From positions 1-20,141 of IMG/VR virus record IMGVR_UViG_3300049479_000137: DNA of 20,141 bases; one strand, written 5' to 3'. The DNA is from a virus. The position numbers were made by a program, and so were the translations under genes. The notes under the pieces were generated by a model that had not been told where the DNA came from, searched no databases, and saw nothing but the letters and a program-made list of their open reading frames with translations. Shown piece by piece: positions 5,909 to 13,648 of this stretch (the first letter of the stretch is position 1; every line of letters starts with the position of its first letter).

Positions 5909-7209
5909 TCGAAAAAACTCTTTGCCTCTACTCTCCGCATAAGACTCAAAAGCTTTTCCATAACTCAAAGGCTAGGTACAGGGTTGTAGTTGCGGGCCGA
6001 CAGGTCGGGAAAAGCACAATGTGCAACAACGAGTTGATGTTCAAAGCATGGGAAAATCACTCGTGCAGGTATGGGTTCATTTCTCCGGTGTTCTCTCAAG
6101 GGAAAGAACAATATAGGCGAATGGTCTCGGCTATCCCAAGCGAAGTGATCAGAAAGAAACTAGATACGGAGCTAAGGATAGAACTCATAAATGGAAGCGT
6201 GATCGAGTACCTGTCCGGGGACAACCCCCACTCGTTGCGAGGTAAAACATTGAACGGGGTTGTAATAGACGAACTAAGAGATCAGGACCCTAGACTTTGG
6301 GAAATGGTCATCCGCCCTATGCTGACCACAACGACCGGATGGGCGGCGTTCGTTTCTACCCCGAATGGTTTTGACGCTTTGTATGACTTAGCCGAGCAAG
6401 CCAAGCTATGTACTGATGGGACATGGCAATTTTTCCATGCGCCATCTACTGACAACCCATCTTTCTCCATGCAAGAGTTCGAAGCCGCCAAGCAGTCTAT
6501 GTCTGAGGCAGTCTTCGCACAGGAGATACTAGCTGAGTTTAGAGATATCTCGGCTGGAAGGGCTTACATCTCAAACGGAACATGGAACCACAAGGATAGG
6601 TCCCCTTTTACTGCAGAAGGGCTTCTCTCTCCGCACCTACCAATTATAGTTGGTATGGACTTCAATGTAGGACATATGCGCTGGACTCTAGGCCAGAAGA
6701 AAGGCCCCTCTTGGTACTGGCACGATCAGATCATACTGAATGAGAGCAACACGCCAGAAGCGACACGGGCTCTGATAGAGAAGACAAAGGGCCACAAGGC
6801 AGGACTTGTCCTAATAGGCGATGCAACGGGTAACGCTAGGAAAACCGCGTCAGCCGGGGAAACTGACTACACGATTATCAGGCAGATGCTTACTGCCGCT
6901 GGGATCAGGCACGAAAATAGAACTCCTGATGTAAACCCGAGCGTCAAAGACAGAGTAAACACTGTCAATAGAAAGTTAAAGGCCGCAGATGGTTCTACGA
7001 CCATGTGGTATCACCCAGTTCAATGCCGGGATCTGAGGAGAGATCTCGAGCGCGTGGTGTGGAAAACATCAGCGGATAGCGCGATTCTGGATCAAACCGC
7101 AGACAGCTCCCTCACGCACAGCTCAGACAGCATTGGATACCCTATCATGGCGCTAGACGAAGAGGCACACCCAAGAGCCGGAGTAACCCGCGTCATCACC
7201 AGGTCTTGA
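5887..7209 (+). CDS. terL: Terminase large subunit
   Basis: This 440-residue ATPase-nuclease drives DNA into the prohead and cuts it. The N-terminal motor has a Walker A AGRQVGKST at residues 36-44 and a Walker B VVIDE ending in D128-E129. The C-terminal RNase H-like nuclease shows the three expected acidic positions: D258 in GMDFN, D312 in GDATGN and D414 in SSDSIGYP. The length is normal for a compact TerL. The GTG at 5887 lies within the HNH gene (the HNH frame there reads WRHVKD then stop), and no good ribosome site precedes it. The first nine or so residues are therefore probably derived from the HNH insertion, and the original start was lost. Translation may depend on termination of the HNH reading frame. 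It acts with the portal encoded downstream. Confidence 0.96.
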   Translation: MATRQRLIEKTLCLYSPHKTQKLFHNSKARYRVVVAGRQVGKSTMCNNELMFKAWENHSCRYGFISPVFSQGKEQYRRMVSAIPSEVIRKKLDTELRIELINGSVIEYLSGDNPHSLRGKTLNGVVIDELRDQDPRLWEMVIRPMLTTTTGWAAFVSTPNGFDALYDLAEQAKLCTDGTWQFFHAPSTDNPSFSMQEFEAAKQSMSEAVFAQEILAEFRDISAGRAYISNGTWNHKDRSPFTAEGLLSPHLPIIVGMDFNVGHMRWTLGQKKGPSWYWHDQIILNESNTPEATRALIEKTKGHKAGLVLIGDATGNARKTASAGETDYTIIRQMLTAAGIRHENRTPDVNPSVKDRVNTVNRKLKAADGSTTMWYHPVQCRDLRRDLERVVWKTSADSAILDQTADSSLTHSSDSIGYPIMALDEEAHPRAGVTRVITRS

Positions 7210-7240
7210 CCTAAGAATCTATAAGACGTTCAATAGTATC

Positions 7241-8179
7241 GTGCCAGCGCCATCGTGTACTGACGAAGAGTTCATAGAGCTGTTCCAGAACAAAGGTGCA
7301 ACGGAAACCGCTAGAACGCTCAATATTACAGTAAGGAATGTGCTCACGCGTAGAAGAAGAATAGAAAAGAGAATGGGTATTTCCTTACTTACTCCTGGCT
7401 CCGATAACGAAGCAAGAATCGCAAATTATAAAAGTAAAATAGATATAGAGGTTCTAAATGGCTCCGTGGTCATCGGATCAGATGCTCATTATTGGCCTGG
7501 CGCTCCTACTGTTGCTCATCTTGGATTCGTGAAGGTCATAAAGGAACTAAAGCCAGAAGTAGTGATATTGAACGGGGACATATTTGACGGACACGAGATT
7601 AGCAGACACCCAAAGATAATGTGGCAGGGTGGGCCAAAGCTTAAAGAAGAGATACAAGCCGTTGAAGAAAGAACGGATGAAATTAGGGAAGCAAGCAAAG
7701 CAAAACTATTTTGGACAATCGGGAACCACGACGCGAGATTTGAGACCTATCTTTCGAATAAAGCCCCTGCGATAGAGCAGATCCGAGGATCAAGGCTGTC
7801 AGACAACTTCCCTCACTGGACGATAGCTTGGTCTGTGTGGATCAATGATCAGGTCGTAGTTAAACACCGGTTTAAAGGTGGAATACACGCAACGCATAAC
7901 AACACACTTTGGGCTGGGAAGACGATGGTTACCGGCCATCTGCACAGCCTCAAGGTGACTCCGTTCAGTGACTACAATGGCACAAGGTTTGGAGTTGATA
8001 CCGGTACTCTGTCTGACCCGTATGGAGAACACACGGGCTATATGGAGTACAACCCAAGAAACCACAGATCAGGATTCGTGGTTTTGACATTCCATAATGG
8101 GGAACTACTCTGGCCTGAAGTCGCAGCGGTCGTTGGTGAGAATCGTATTCAGTTCAGAGGTAAGATCATCAATGTCTAG
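7241..8179 (+). CDS. Calcineurin-like metallophosphoesterase with N-terminal HTH
   Basis: This 312-residue protein has a C-terminal metallophosphoesterase domain with the full metal-ligand set: SDAH (D81, H83), GDIFD (D113), GNHD (N162, H163, D164), a histidine in GIHATH and GHLH (H233, H235). Residues ~6-55 look like a winged or simple helix-turn-helix (EEFIELFQNKGATETARTLN then a very basic RRRRIEKR), so it probably binds nucleic acid. The family includes phosphodiesterases, nucleases and phosphatases; the substrate here cannot be read from the sequence. It starts with GTG and has no clear Shine-Dalgarno. Lying between terminase and the head genes, it may process DNA ends or nucleotides during packaging, which is inference. 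It could equally be a cargo nuclease. Confidence 0.88.
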   Translation: MPAPSCTDEEFIELFQNKGATETARTLNITVRNVLTRRRRIEKRMGISLLTPGSDNEARIANYKSKIDIEVLNGSVVIGSDAHYWPGAPTVAHLGFVKVIKELKPEVVILNGDIFDGHEISRHPKIMWQGGPKLKEEIQAVEERTDEIREASKAKLFWTIGNHDARFETYLSNKAPAIEQIRGSRLSDNFPHWTIAWSVWINDQVVVKHRFKGGIHATHNNTLWAGKTMVTGHLHSLKVTPFSDYNGTRFGVDTGTLSDPYGEHTGYMEYNPRNHRSGFVVLTFHNGELLWPEVAAVVGENRIQFRGKIINV

Positions 8180-8219
8180 CTCTTGCTCGCTTTCTGTATC
8201 CGTGCTTTTATCGGTTTAG

Positions 8220-9299
8220 ATGATCAAGAGGCCCCTTTCAGGCCATGTGCGTTACACTAGGTTCATCGCATCACGCGACAGAGCCCTGGAAGTGATTCTC
8301 AGTAACGCTCTCTCGGAAATAGACGACATCACAAGGGAAGCTTTTACACAGGCTAAGGGTATAGTGGCCTCCCAGTATTCCGCTGTGGTAGCTCAGTTCT
8401 TCTTTACGAACGGGGCAAGGAATACGATCCAGTCCATAGATCATTCCATTGACCTAGTGTTCCATGGTGCTTCGATGAGGATCCTAGATCGTATTAAAAG
8501 GCTCAGGAGGAACTCATTCCTATTGTCCTGGGCCGGGGAAGTCGAGGCTGTAAGTAGAGCCAGGGGGGAGATGGCTAGAGCTGCACTGCCAAGGCATCGA
8601 CTGACAAAGGTAGCTGACTCAAAGACTAGAGACGGGGAGCAGATCCTGAATCGACTCCTGCTTGGCTTCAACCGGGTGAGGCGTGAAATCATAGACGCGG
8701 TGGAGCTCTCGCGAGTGATGGAGGACCCAATTGATCTAGCCCTATCCAGGGTAGACCGGGCCTTCCCGAAGAGAACAATCTCCGGGACCGCTGGGCAGTT
8801 AAGACGGGTCAAGGAGGCCGATAAGAAGCAAGGAGAGACTGACTTTTCCGATCTCTTCATTGACGACTCCGAATGGGAGGACATGCTCGATTCGTACAAG
8901 TCGCAGTATGTCCCCAAGTGGAGAGCACCAGGCGAGCAAGAAAAGCCAGATGACGATGAAAGGTACTCCTGGGAAGTAGAACAAGACATCAAGCAAGACT
9001 TCGTTTCCAAGGTACAGAATGGGCAACACTCCGCAGCTAAGCAGATGGGGATAGATGACTTTGTCTTTATCGCGGTGGTTGACGATAAGACCGATGAGTG
9101 TTGTCTATGGAGGGATGGGAAGCTACTCTCAGAGATCAAGGAAGAGATCGGCGAAGACTTTGAAGAGGAAGAGGACGAAGGATGCAAAGGCCTGGTCCCT
9201 CCGCTCCATTTTAACTGCCGTTGCCGCATTGCTCCGTATACGGACACAAAAGAAGAAGCGCCGACGCTAGGAGACTTTGACGAATGGCTGGCAAGCTAA
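8220..9299 (+). CDS. MuF/SPP1 gp7-like minor head protein
   Basis: This 359-residue protein has a long helical, charged N-terminal part and a C-terminal MuF-type domain. In the latter, DDKTDECCLWRDGK and PPLHFNCRCRIAPYT near the end are the standard conserved blocks (a cysteine pair, then the PPxHxNCRC signature). MuF proteins are minor capsid proteins that sit on or near the portal, are packaged in few copies, and in some phages enter the host with DNA. An acidic linker (~residues 305-325, IGEDFEEEEDEG) precedes the signature. The ATG at 8220 lacks a Shine-Dalgarno. The 3' end overlaps the portal gene by 16 bases. Unusually the gene precedes the portal; MuF genes more often follow it. No toxin domain is visible after the MuF block. 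Confidence 0.88.
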   Translation: MIKRPLSGHVRYTRFIASRDRALEVILSNALSEIDDITREAFTQAKGIVASQYSAVVAQFFFTNGARNTIQSIDHSIDLVFHGASMRILDRIKRLRRNSFLLSWAGEVEAVSRARGEMARAALPRHRLTKVADSKTRDGEQILNRLLLGFNRVRREIIDAVELSRVMEDPIDLALSRVDRAFPKRTISGTAGQLRRVKEADKKQGETDFSDLFIDDSEWEDMLDSYKSQYVPKWRAPGEQEKPDDDERYSWEVEQDIKQDFVSKVQNGQHSAAKQMGIDDFVFIAVVDDKTDECCLWRDGKLLSEIKEEIGEDFEEEEDEGCKGLVPPLHFNCRCRIAPYTDTKEEAPTLGDFDEWLAS

Positions 9300-10975
9300 A
9301 GCAATCCTCGAATCGGGTTATGAAACCTTCTTTTAACCCTGAGAAGTACGAGACGAACGAGGGTTACGTTGCAGGGGAGTTGACTCCTACTGGCGTACAT
9401 ACAGTCCAAGAGATGATCGCTCTGATGGAGAGGGATAAATCGATTGGTATTGACGCTATCGTCATTGGGTACTCGAAGGCTAACAAGCAGTACCAGATGA
9501 AGCGGATGGGAAGGCAAGAGTTCCTTGAGTCTTTCAAGACCGGGGAGAAGCACTGGTCAAAGTCTAGCCTTAGAGAAAGCATCGATGCATTTGCAACTGA
9601 CGCAGATATTGTAAGCCCCGGATCTGTAGGGCAGGACTTCATTCCGCTCCTTGGCGGCAACTTCTACAAGAACCTGTATTTCTACGACTATATCCGCATG
9701 GCAAACCAATGCTTCTGGGCAGCTCACCATGATCCGGTAGGTCGAGCCTATGTGAATCTCATGAGAGATTTCACGCTTGGTCGCGGTTTCAAGATTGATT
9801 GCAAGAACGAAGCGGCCCTTGCTGTCTGGGATGCCTTCGCTGAAGTGAATAACCTTGATCAGATGATGGATCATATCGCGAGAGAGCTCCCGGCTTACGG
9901 GGAAACTCTCGTGTGGTGGCTCCCAAACAAGCAAACGAACATCGTCTACAGGCCGGTACATGGTCAGGAAGTAAGTAAGGGTCTCTTGCCAAGAGTGAGG
10001 CTGATTGATCCCACGGTTATGTGGGAGATCGTAACTTGGCCAGAGGACATCACGAAGGTCCTTTACTACGTTTGGGTAGCTCCTACGGCCTGGCAGATGT
10101 ACACGGGAATCGGGGACAAGCCCCCAGTCCCTACGACGAAGTTCATTTTCCAAACGATCCCGGCTGAACAGATCAACCACTACACGGTGAATAACTTCGT
10201 AGGCGAGAAGAGGGGACGCTCTGACCTGTTTCCGGCCCTTGGGTACATGAAGAGGCTCAGAGATTCGGTCAACTACCAACTCATAGCGCTTCAAAAGCAA
10301 GCGTCATGGGGTATAGATGTCACCGTAAAAGGCTCTCAGGCTGACGTAGATGCCTATGTAGACGCGCAGGAAGCGATGGGCACCATTCCCCCTGCCGGGA
10401 GTGAGTTCGTTCATACAGAGGCGATACAGAGGCAATACCTATCCCCTGAAGGAAACGCTCGCGGAGTATCTCAGTCCTTCGAGTGGTGCCTGTCCATGAT
10501 CGCTACCGCCCTTGGGATACCTATCTCCTACCTGTCCACTCACCTATCGGGTGGACAGACTAGGGCTACCGCTGTTGTTGCGACGGAACCTGTAGCGAAG
10601 AAGTTTGAGATGAGGCAGGCCGTCTACGAGCGCATCATCAGGGATATGTGGGACCGCCTGATGCTCGAGTGTGGCCTTGGGAAAGTGCAGATGAACGTCA
10701 TCTTCCCCGATCTCATCAGTACAGATAGATCTCAAAAGCTAAAAGACCTAGCCCTTGCTGAGTCCCAAGGATGGATAAGTAAGCGCAGGGCGGCGGAGAT
10801 CTCTGCCAAAGAGTTCGGGATCATTGACTACGATTTCGACAAGGAAGAGGTTACCGCTGCACCTGCTATCCCGCCCCCTCCTCCTGGGCTTGGGAAGTCC
10901 CCGCTTACCGCTCCTCCGAAGTCAGGGATCCCGTCTAACGAGAGACAAAGCATCAAGGATCAGAATGGAAAGTAA
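9284..10975 (+). CDS. Portal protein
   Basis: This 563-residue protein forms the dodecameric ring at the capsid vertex through which DNA passes. It is recognised by the size, the place after terminase, and typical portal blocks: HHDPVGRAYVNLMRDFTLGRG, the wing region RLIDPTVMWEI, GRSDLFPALGYMKRLRDSVN in the stem/crown helices, and SFEWCLSMIATALGIPISYL near the C-terminal third. A proline-rich tail (PAIPPPPPGLG) ends the protein. AGGAG at 9269-9273 is ten bases upstream of the ATG. The gene overlaps its neighbours at both ends (16 and 11 bases). Arginine is mainly AGA/AGG (18 of 28), unlike the capsid gene downstream. Confidence 0.93.
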   Translation: MAGKLKQSSNRVMKPSFNPEKYETNEGYVAGELTPTGVHTVQEMIALMERDKSIGIDAIVIGYSKANKQYQMKRMGRQEFLESFKTGEKHWSKSSLRESIDAFATDADIVSPGSVGQDFIPLLGGNFYKNLYFYDYIRMANQCFWAAHHDPVGRAYVNLMRDFTLGRGFKIDCKNEAALAVWDAFAEVNNLDQMMDHIARELPAYGETLVWWLPNKQTNIVYRPVHGQEVSKGLLPRVRLIDPTVMWEIVTWPEDITKVLYYVWVAPTAWQMYTGIGDKPPVPTTKFIFQTIPAEQINHYTVNNFVGEKRGRSDLFPALGYMKRLRDSVNYQLIALQKQASWGIDVTVKGSQADVDAYVDAQEAMGTIPPAGSEFVHTEAIQRQYLSPEGNARGVSQSFEWCLSMIATALGIPISYLSTHLSGGQTRATAVVATEPVAKKFEMRQAVYERIIRDMWDRLMLECGLGKVQMNVIFPDLISTDRSQKLKDLALAESQGWISKRRAAEISAKEFGIIDYDFDKEEVTAAPAIPPPPPGLGKSPLTAPPKSGIPSNERQSIKDQNGK

Positions 10976-11348
10976 CCAGGCGGCACGCTTAGGACAGGCC
11001 GCAAGTGAAGGCGATGTACACCATCTCGAGAAGCATGGTTTCCCCACGTTTGACCAATTCCTAAAAAACCCTGAAAAATATCTAGGACACTCAGAGGAGA
11101 TACTTTCGAGCGCAGATGTTGGCTCGCACCTTCTGAGGCAGTCCAACTTAGTCAGGAAACACAAGTACGAGATTATGGGGTATCGAGTCAGCACGCTTAC
11201 AGAGGTTCAAAAGATCATGAAGGATCATGGGATCAACCCAAGGACCGTTGATCTGCGTCCTCAGATCCAGCCATTAGGCGGTGGGCAGTGTGATATCCTT
11301 GTGAAGTTCACGACCAGAGAGGAGCGCGAACATCGCGCGGGATGGTAG
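10965..11348 (+). CDS. Hypothetical protein between portal and protease
   Basis: I do not recognise this 127-residue protein. The frame is open upstream to 10824, but that part lies entirely inside the portal gene and encodes low-complexity Leu/Arg-rich sequence. The ATG at 10965, just after AAGGATCAGA, is therefore chosen; it overlaps the portal stop by 11 bases. The protein is helical and His-containing in its first half (GDVHHLEKHGFPTFDQFLKNPEKY) and ends in a small alpha/beta-like region (EVQKIMKDHGINPRTVDLRPQIQPLGGGQCDILVKF). No membrane segment or catalytic motif is apparent. The stop overlaps the protease start (ATGGTAG), so the three genes are coupled. A head-assembly accessory role fits the place only. 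Confidence 0.7.
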   Translation: MESNQAARLGQAASEGDVHHLEKHGFPTFDQFLKNPEKYLGHSEEILSSADVGSHLLRQSNLVRKHKYEIMGYRVSTLTEVQKIMKDHGINPRTVDLRPQIQPLGGGQCDILVKFTTREEREHRAGW

Positions 11349-13132
11349 CAATGCCAAGCTGGGTCAAGAATGAACCGAAGTGGGACAAGGCGAAGAAGGC
11401 CGCTGGTAAATCAGGGGCCGATGACTTCTATGCGCTTGTGACCCATATCTACAAGAAAATGGGCGGTAAGATCAAGAAGGCCGAAGCAGATGACTCCGGC
11501 ATTCGCGTGCCTGTTTGGTTTTGGGGTGCTGACTCCTTTCCGAAAGGATCCACTCCTGGGCCAGCGCAGAAGGCTAAGCCTTCCAAACCAGAGGGATCTG
11601 GTGATGCATACGAGCTGGCCCAATCTTACCTGCTCAAGACGCCTGAGATGTCTGGAGCTACCTTGCTGAACACATTGAAGGCAAACGGCATCGAGCTGAC
11701 GAAACGAGAGCTCGAGTCTGATTCATCGTCGTCTGTTGCAAAGGGTATCCTTGCATCTGAGAGCGAGAAAGTTAGGCCGTCAGGATCTATCCTCACCTAT
11801 AGCGCACATGCCAAGTTCTTCGAAGGGACCGGGGCTAGAGACAACGGGATTGGATTCACACGGTTTCGTGTCGCCCTGATCCAAGAAGGCATGGGCAATC
11901 TTAACGACGCTTATTACTACACTAGGCAGGCTCTCGAGAGCGCGGTCCCGGTCTTCGAAGGGAAGAAAGCTTACGCTGATCACCCTTCGGAGATCGATGA
12001 GCAGTCCAGGCCAGAGAGATCAATCCGTGACGTGGTAGGGCATTTCGAGAATCTCAAGATCGAAGAGGGGGATCAGGGCCAGGCGATGCTCTGCGGTGAT
12101 TTGGTCATCCTACCAGACAAGGACTACGAATGGGTCCGTGGACTTGCACGCCACGCAGTTGACTACGGGAAGAAATACCCAGACAAAGAATTCATTGGCT
12201 TGTCTATCAACGCGACGGGTGACGCTAACCCAATGCCTGTCGAGCAGTTCCTGAAGGAGCAGACGGTTCCTGAAGGGTCTAGGCCGAAGTTACTCAAGGC
12301 CATGGACGAAGGCATCCAAGAGTTGAAAGTGGTTAGCACGATTTCTGACGCAATAAGTTGTGACCTTGTTACTGAACCAGGTGCCAAGGGGAAGGTTCTC
12401 GAACTACTCGAAGGAGACGAAATGAAGAAGAAAGTTAAGGAAGCCGAAGAGAAGAAGGAAGCCGCCCCGGAAGGCCACGATGACGCTGCGGCTGACATGA
12501 AACTCATCATGGACATGCTGAAAAAGCATGGTCTAGTTGGAGAAGAGGCCGAGGAGGGAGAGTGCAAGGACCTCGGCGGCAAGATGAAGCAGGCGATCGA
12601 AGCCTACAAGGAGATGGGTTACTCAGAAGAGGAAGCCGAAGCTGCCGCTGGACACGCCATGAAGCTGGCTAAGCACATGGCTGGAAAGCAATCCGAAGGC
12701 GAGGAAAAGCCAGAGGACGAAGAGAAGGAAGAGAACGAAGAGAAAAAGGAAGCCGAAGAGGCTGAAGAAAAGAAAGAAGCCGAGGAGAAGAAGGAGTCTG
12801 AGTACAAGGCTCTTTACCTCAAGGCCAAGGGTGAGCTCGTTGCTCTGAAAGAAAAGGATGCTGCCAATAGTTTGGCGGCCCACATCGACGCGAAGCTTTC
12901 AGAGAGCAAGCTTCCGATGAAGGTTACCAAGCAGTTCAAGGAAAGCCTTGGGAAAGTGAAGACGGCTGAGGAATTCGACCGTGCCTTCGCTTTGTTCATG
13001 GAAGGATACAAGATGTCGGCCACTACGGGCGGTGAGGCCCATATGTCGCTTGTATTCGTGGAAACTGAGAAACACAGCGAGCCGAGCCAGAAGGGCCTCA
13101 ATCTCGCAGCGTGTCTCGCTAACGACGAATAA
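11342..13132 (+). CDS. Prohead maturation protease fused to scaffold
   Basis: This 596-residue protein has three parts. Residues ~1-45 (PSWVKNEPKWDKAKKAAGKS, then FYALVTHIYKKMGGKI) form a small helical domain often found at the start of phage head or structural proteins. Residues ~145-355 are the serine protease: H214 in YADHPSE, the block RPERSIRDVVGHFENL, and S288 in GLSINATG, the His and Ser positions of Mu I-like/U35 phage maturation proteases. Residues ~361-596 are a very acidic, Glu/Lys-rich coiled-coil scaffold with a structured C-terminal end. The protease would cleave scaffold and capsid N-termini once the prohead is complete. The ATG at 11342 and one at 11351 are both possible starts. 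An internal start at 12422 probably yields free scaffold. Confidence 0.88.
   Translation: MVAMPSWVKNEPKWDKAKKAAGKSGADDFYALVTHIYKKMGGKIKKAEADDSGIRVPVWFWGADSFPKGSTPGPAQKAKPSKPEGSGDAYELAQSYLLKTPEMSGATLLNTLKANGIELTKRELESDSSSSVAKGILASESEKVRPSGSILTYSAHAKFFEGTGARDNGIGFTRFRVALIQEGMGNLNDAYYYTRQALESAVPVFEGKKAYADHPSEIDEQSRPERSIRDVVGHFENLKIEEGDQGQAMLCGDLVILPDKDYEWVRGLARHAVDYGKKYPDKEFIGLSINATGDANPMPVEQFLKEQTVPEGSRPKLLKAMDEGIQELKVVSTISDAISCDLVTEPGAKGKVLELLEGDEMKKKVKEAEEKKEAAPEGHDDAAADMKLIMDMLKKHGLVGEEAEEGECKDLGGKMKQAIEAYKEMGYSEEEAEAAAGHAMKLAKHMAGKQSEGEEKPEDEEKEENEEKKEAEEAEEKKEAEEKKESEYKALYLKAKGELVALKEKDAANSLAAHIDAKLSESKLPMKVTKQFKESLGKVKTAEEFDRAFALFMEGYKMSATTGGEAHMSLVFVETEKHSEPSQKGLNLAACLANDE
12411..12416 (+). 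promoter_or_regulatory. Internal Shine-Dalgarno for free scaffold
   Basis: AAGGAG lies inside the protease-scaffold gene, five bases before an in-frame ATG at 12422. The match and spacing are as good as those of the decoration and capsid genes downstream (AAGGAG, seven-base spacers), and it falls exactly at the boundary between the protease and scaffold parts. It also encodes Glu-Gly, so chance cannot be excluded. Confidence 0.6.
12422..13132 (+). CDS. Predicted free scaffolding protein from internal start
   Basis: An in-frame ATG (codon 361 of the protease-scaffold gene) with AAGGAG five bases upstream would give a separate 236-residue protein. It would start MKKKVKEAEEKKEAAPEG and contain the whole acidic coiled-coil region, including the Glu/Lys-only stretch at about 12700-12800, and the C-terminal helix bundle (KLPMKVTKQFKESLGKVKTAEEFDRAF region). 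In lambda the scaffold Nu3 is made in just this way from within protease gene C, in the same frame and sharing its C-terminus. This allows many scaffolds per protease. The sequence shows the ribosome site and domain boundary; that it is used is inference. Confidence 0.62.
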   Translation: MKKKVKEAEEKKEAAPEGHDDAAADMKLIMDMLKKHGLVGEEAEEGECKDLGGKMKQAIEAYKEMGYSEEEAEAAAGHAMKLAKHMAGKQSEGEEKPEDEEKEENEEKKEAEEAEEKKEAEEKKESEYKALYLKAKGELVALKEKDAANSLAAHIDAKLSESKLPMKVTKQFKESLGKVKTAEEFDRAFALFMEGYKMSATTGGEAHMSLVFVETEKHSEPSQKGLNLAACLANDE

Positions 13133-13148
13133 CTGAAGGAGAACGAAT

Positions 13149-13637
13149 ATGGCTACTTCGCCAATGAATCGTATCGTCCGTTCGGTGCGTCCCTCTAGCT
13201 TGTTCGAGAGCGCGGCTGCTGTGATCAGCTCCGCTGTCTCGTTCAACCAGGGTGACCTCCTGTTCTTTGACGACACGAACAATCTGATCAAACCCGTTAC
13301 GGCTGACGCTGATGGCGCTACTTTCTGTGGCATCGCCAGGGTCACCATTTCGTCCGGAAAGCTTCTGTCCCCTTATCAGGGTACTGCGGTTGACGCGGCT
13401 GTCTCTTCTGTGGACATCCCAGGCCCGCAGTTTGGCGTTATCGCCAAGGTGAAGCTGAAGGTCGCTGACGTGTTCAATCCAGGGGATCTTGTCTACGCTA
13501 CTGCTGTTGATGCGCAGACCGTGTCTTCTGCCGGTGTGAACTCAATCGGCGTGTTCCAGGGCAAGGCTATCACCGCTGCGGCTGGTGATGAAGGCGAAGT
13601 CCTGTTGTTCAACAAGGCCAAGCTGGCGAGCCTGTAA
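13149..13637 (+). CDS. Head decoration protein
   Basis: This 162-residue Ala/Val/Gly-rich beta protein sits directly between the scaffold and major capsid genes, the usual place of head decoration (lambda D or DUF2190-like) proteins. Visible blocks are VSFNQGDLLFFDDTNNLIKP, FCGIARVTISSGKLLSPYQG, FNPGDLVYATAVDAQTV and the ending GEVLLFNKAKLASL. This pattern of GDL, GIA and V-G-D repeats is typical of capsid-stabilising trimer proteins. AAGGAG at 13136-13141, seven bases before the ATG, predicts strong translation. Arginine codons are mostly CGT here, as in the capsid gene. It would coat the expanded capsid after maturation. Confidence 0.75.
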   Translation: MATSPMNRIVRSVRPSSLFESAAAVISSAVSFNQGDLLFFDDTNNLIKPVTADADGATFCGIARVTISSGKLLSPYQGTAVDAAVSSVDIPGPQFGVIAKVKLKVADVFNPGDLVYATAVDAQTVSSAGVNSIGVFQGKAITAAAGDEGEVLLFNKAKLASL

Positions 13638-13648
13638 GGAGACAAGTC

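Noticed and set aside
10824-10964. Upstream extension of the 10965 gene
   Set aside because: It lies entirely within the portal gene, encodes low-complexity Leu/Arg/Pro sequence, and a better start with AAGGA exists at 10965.
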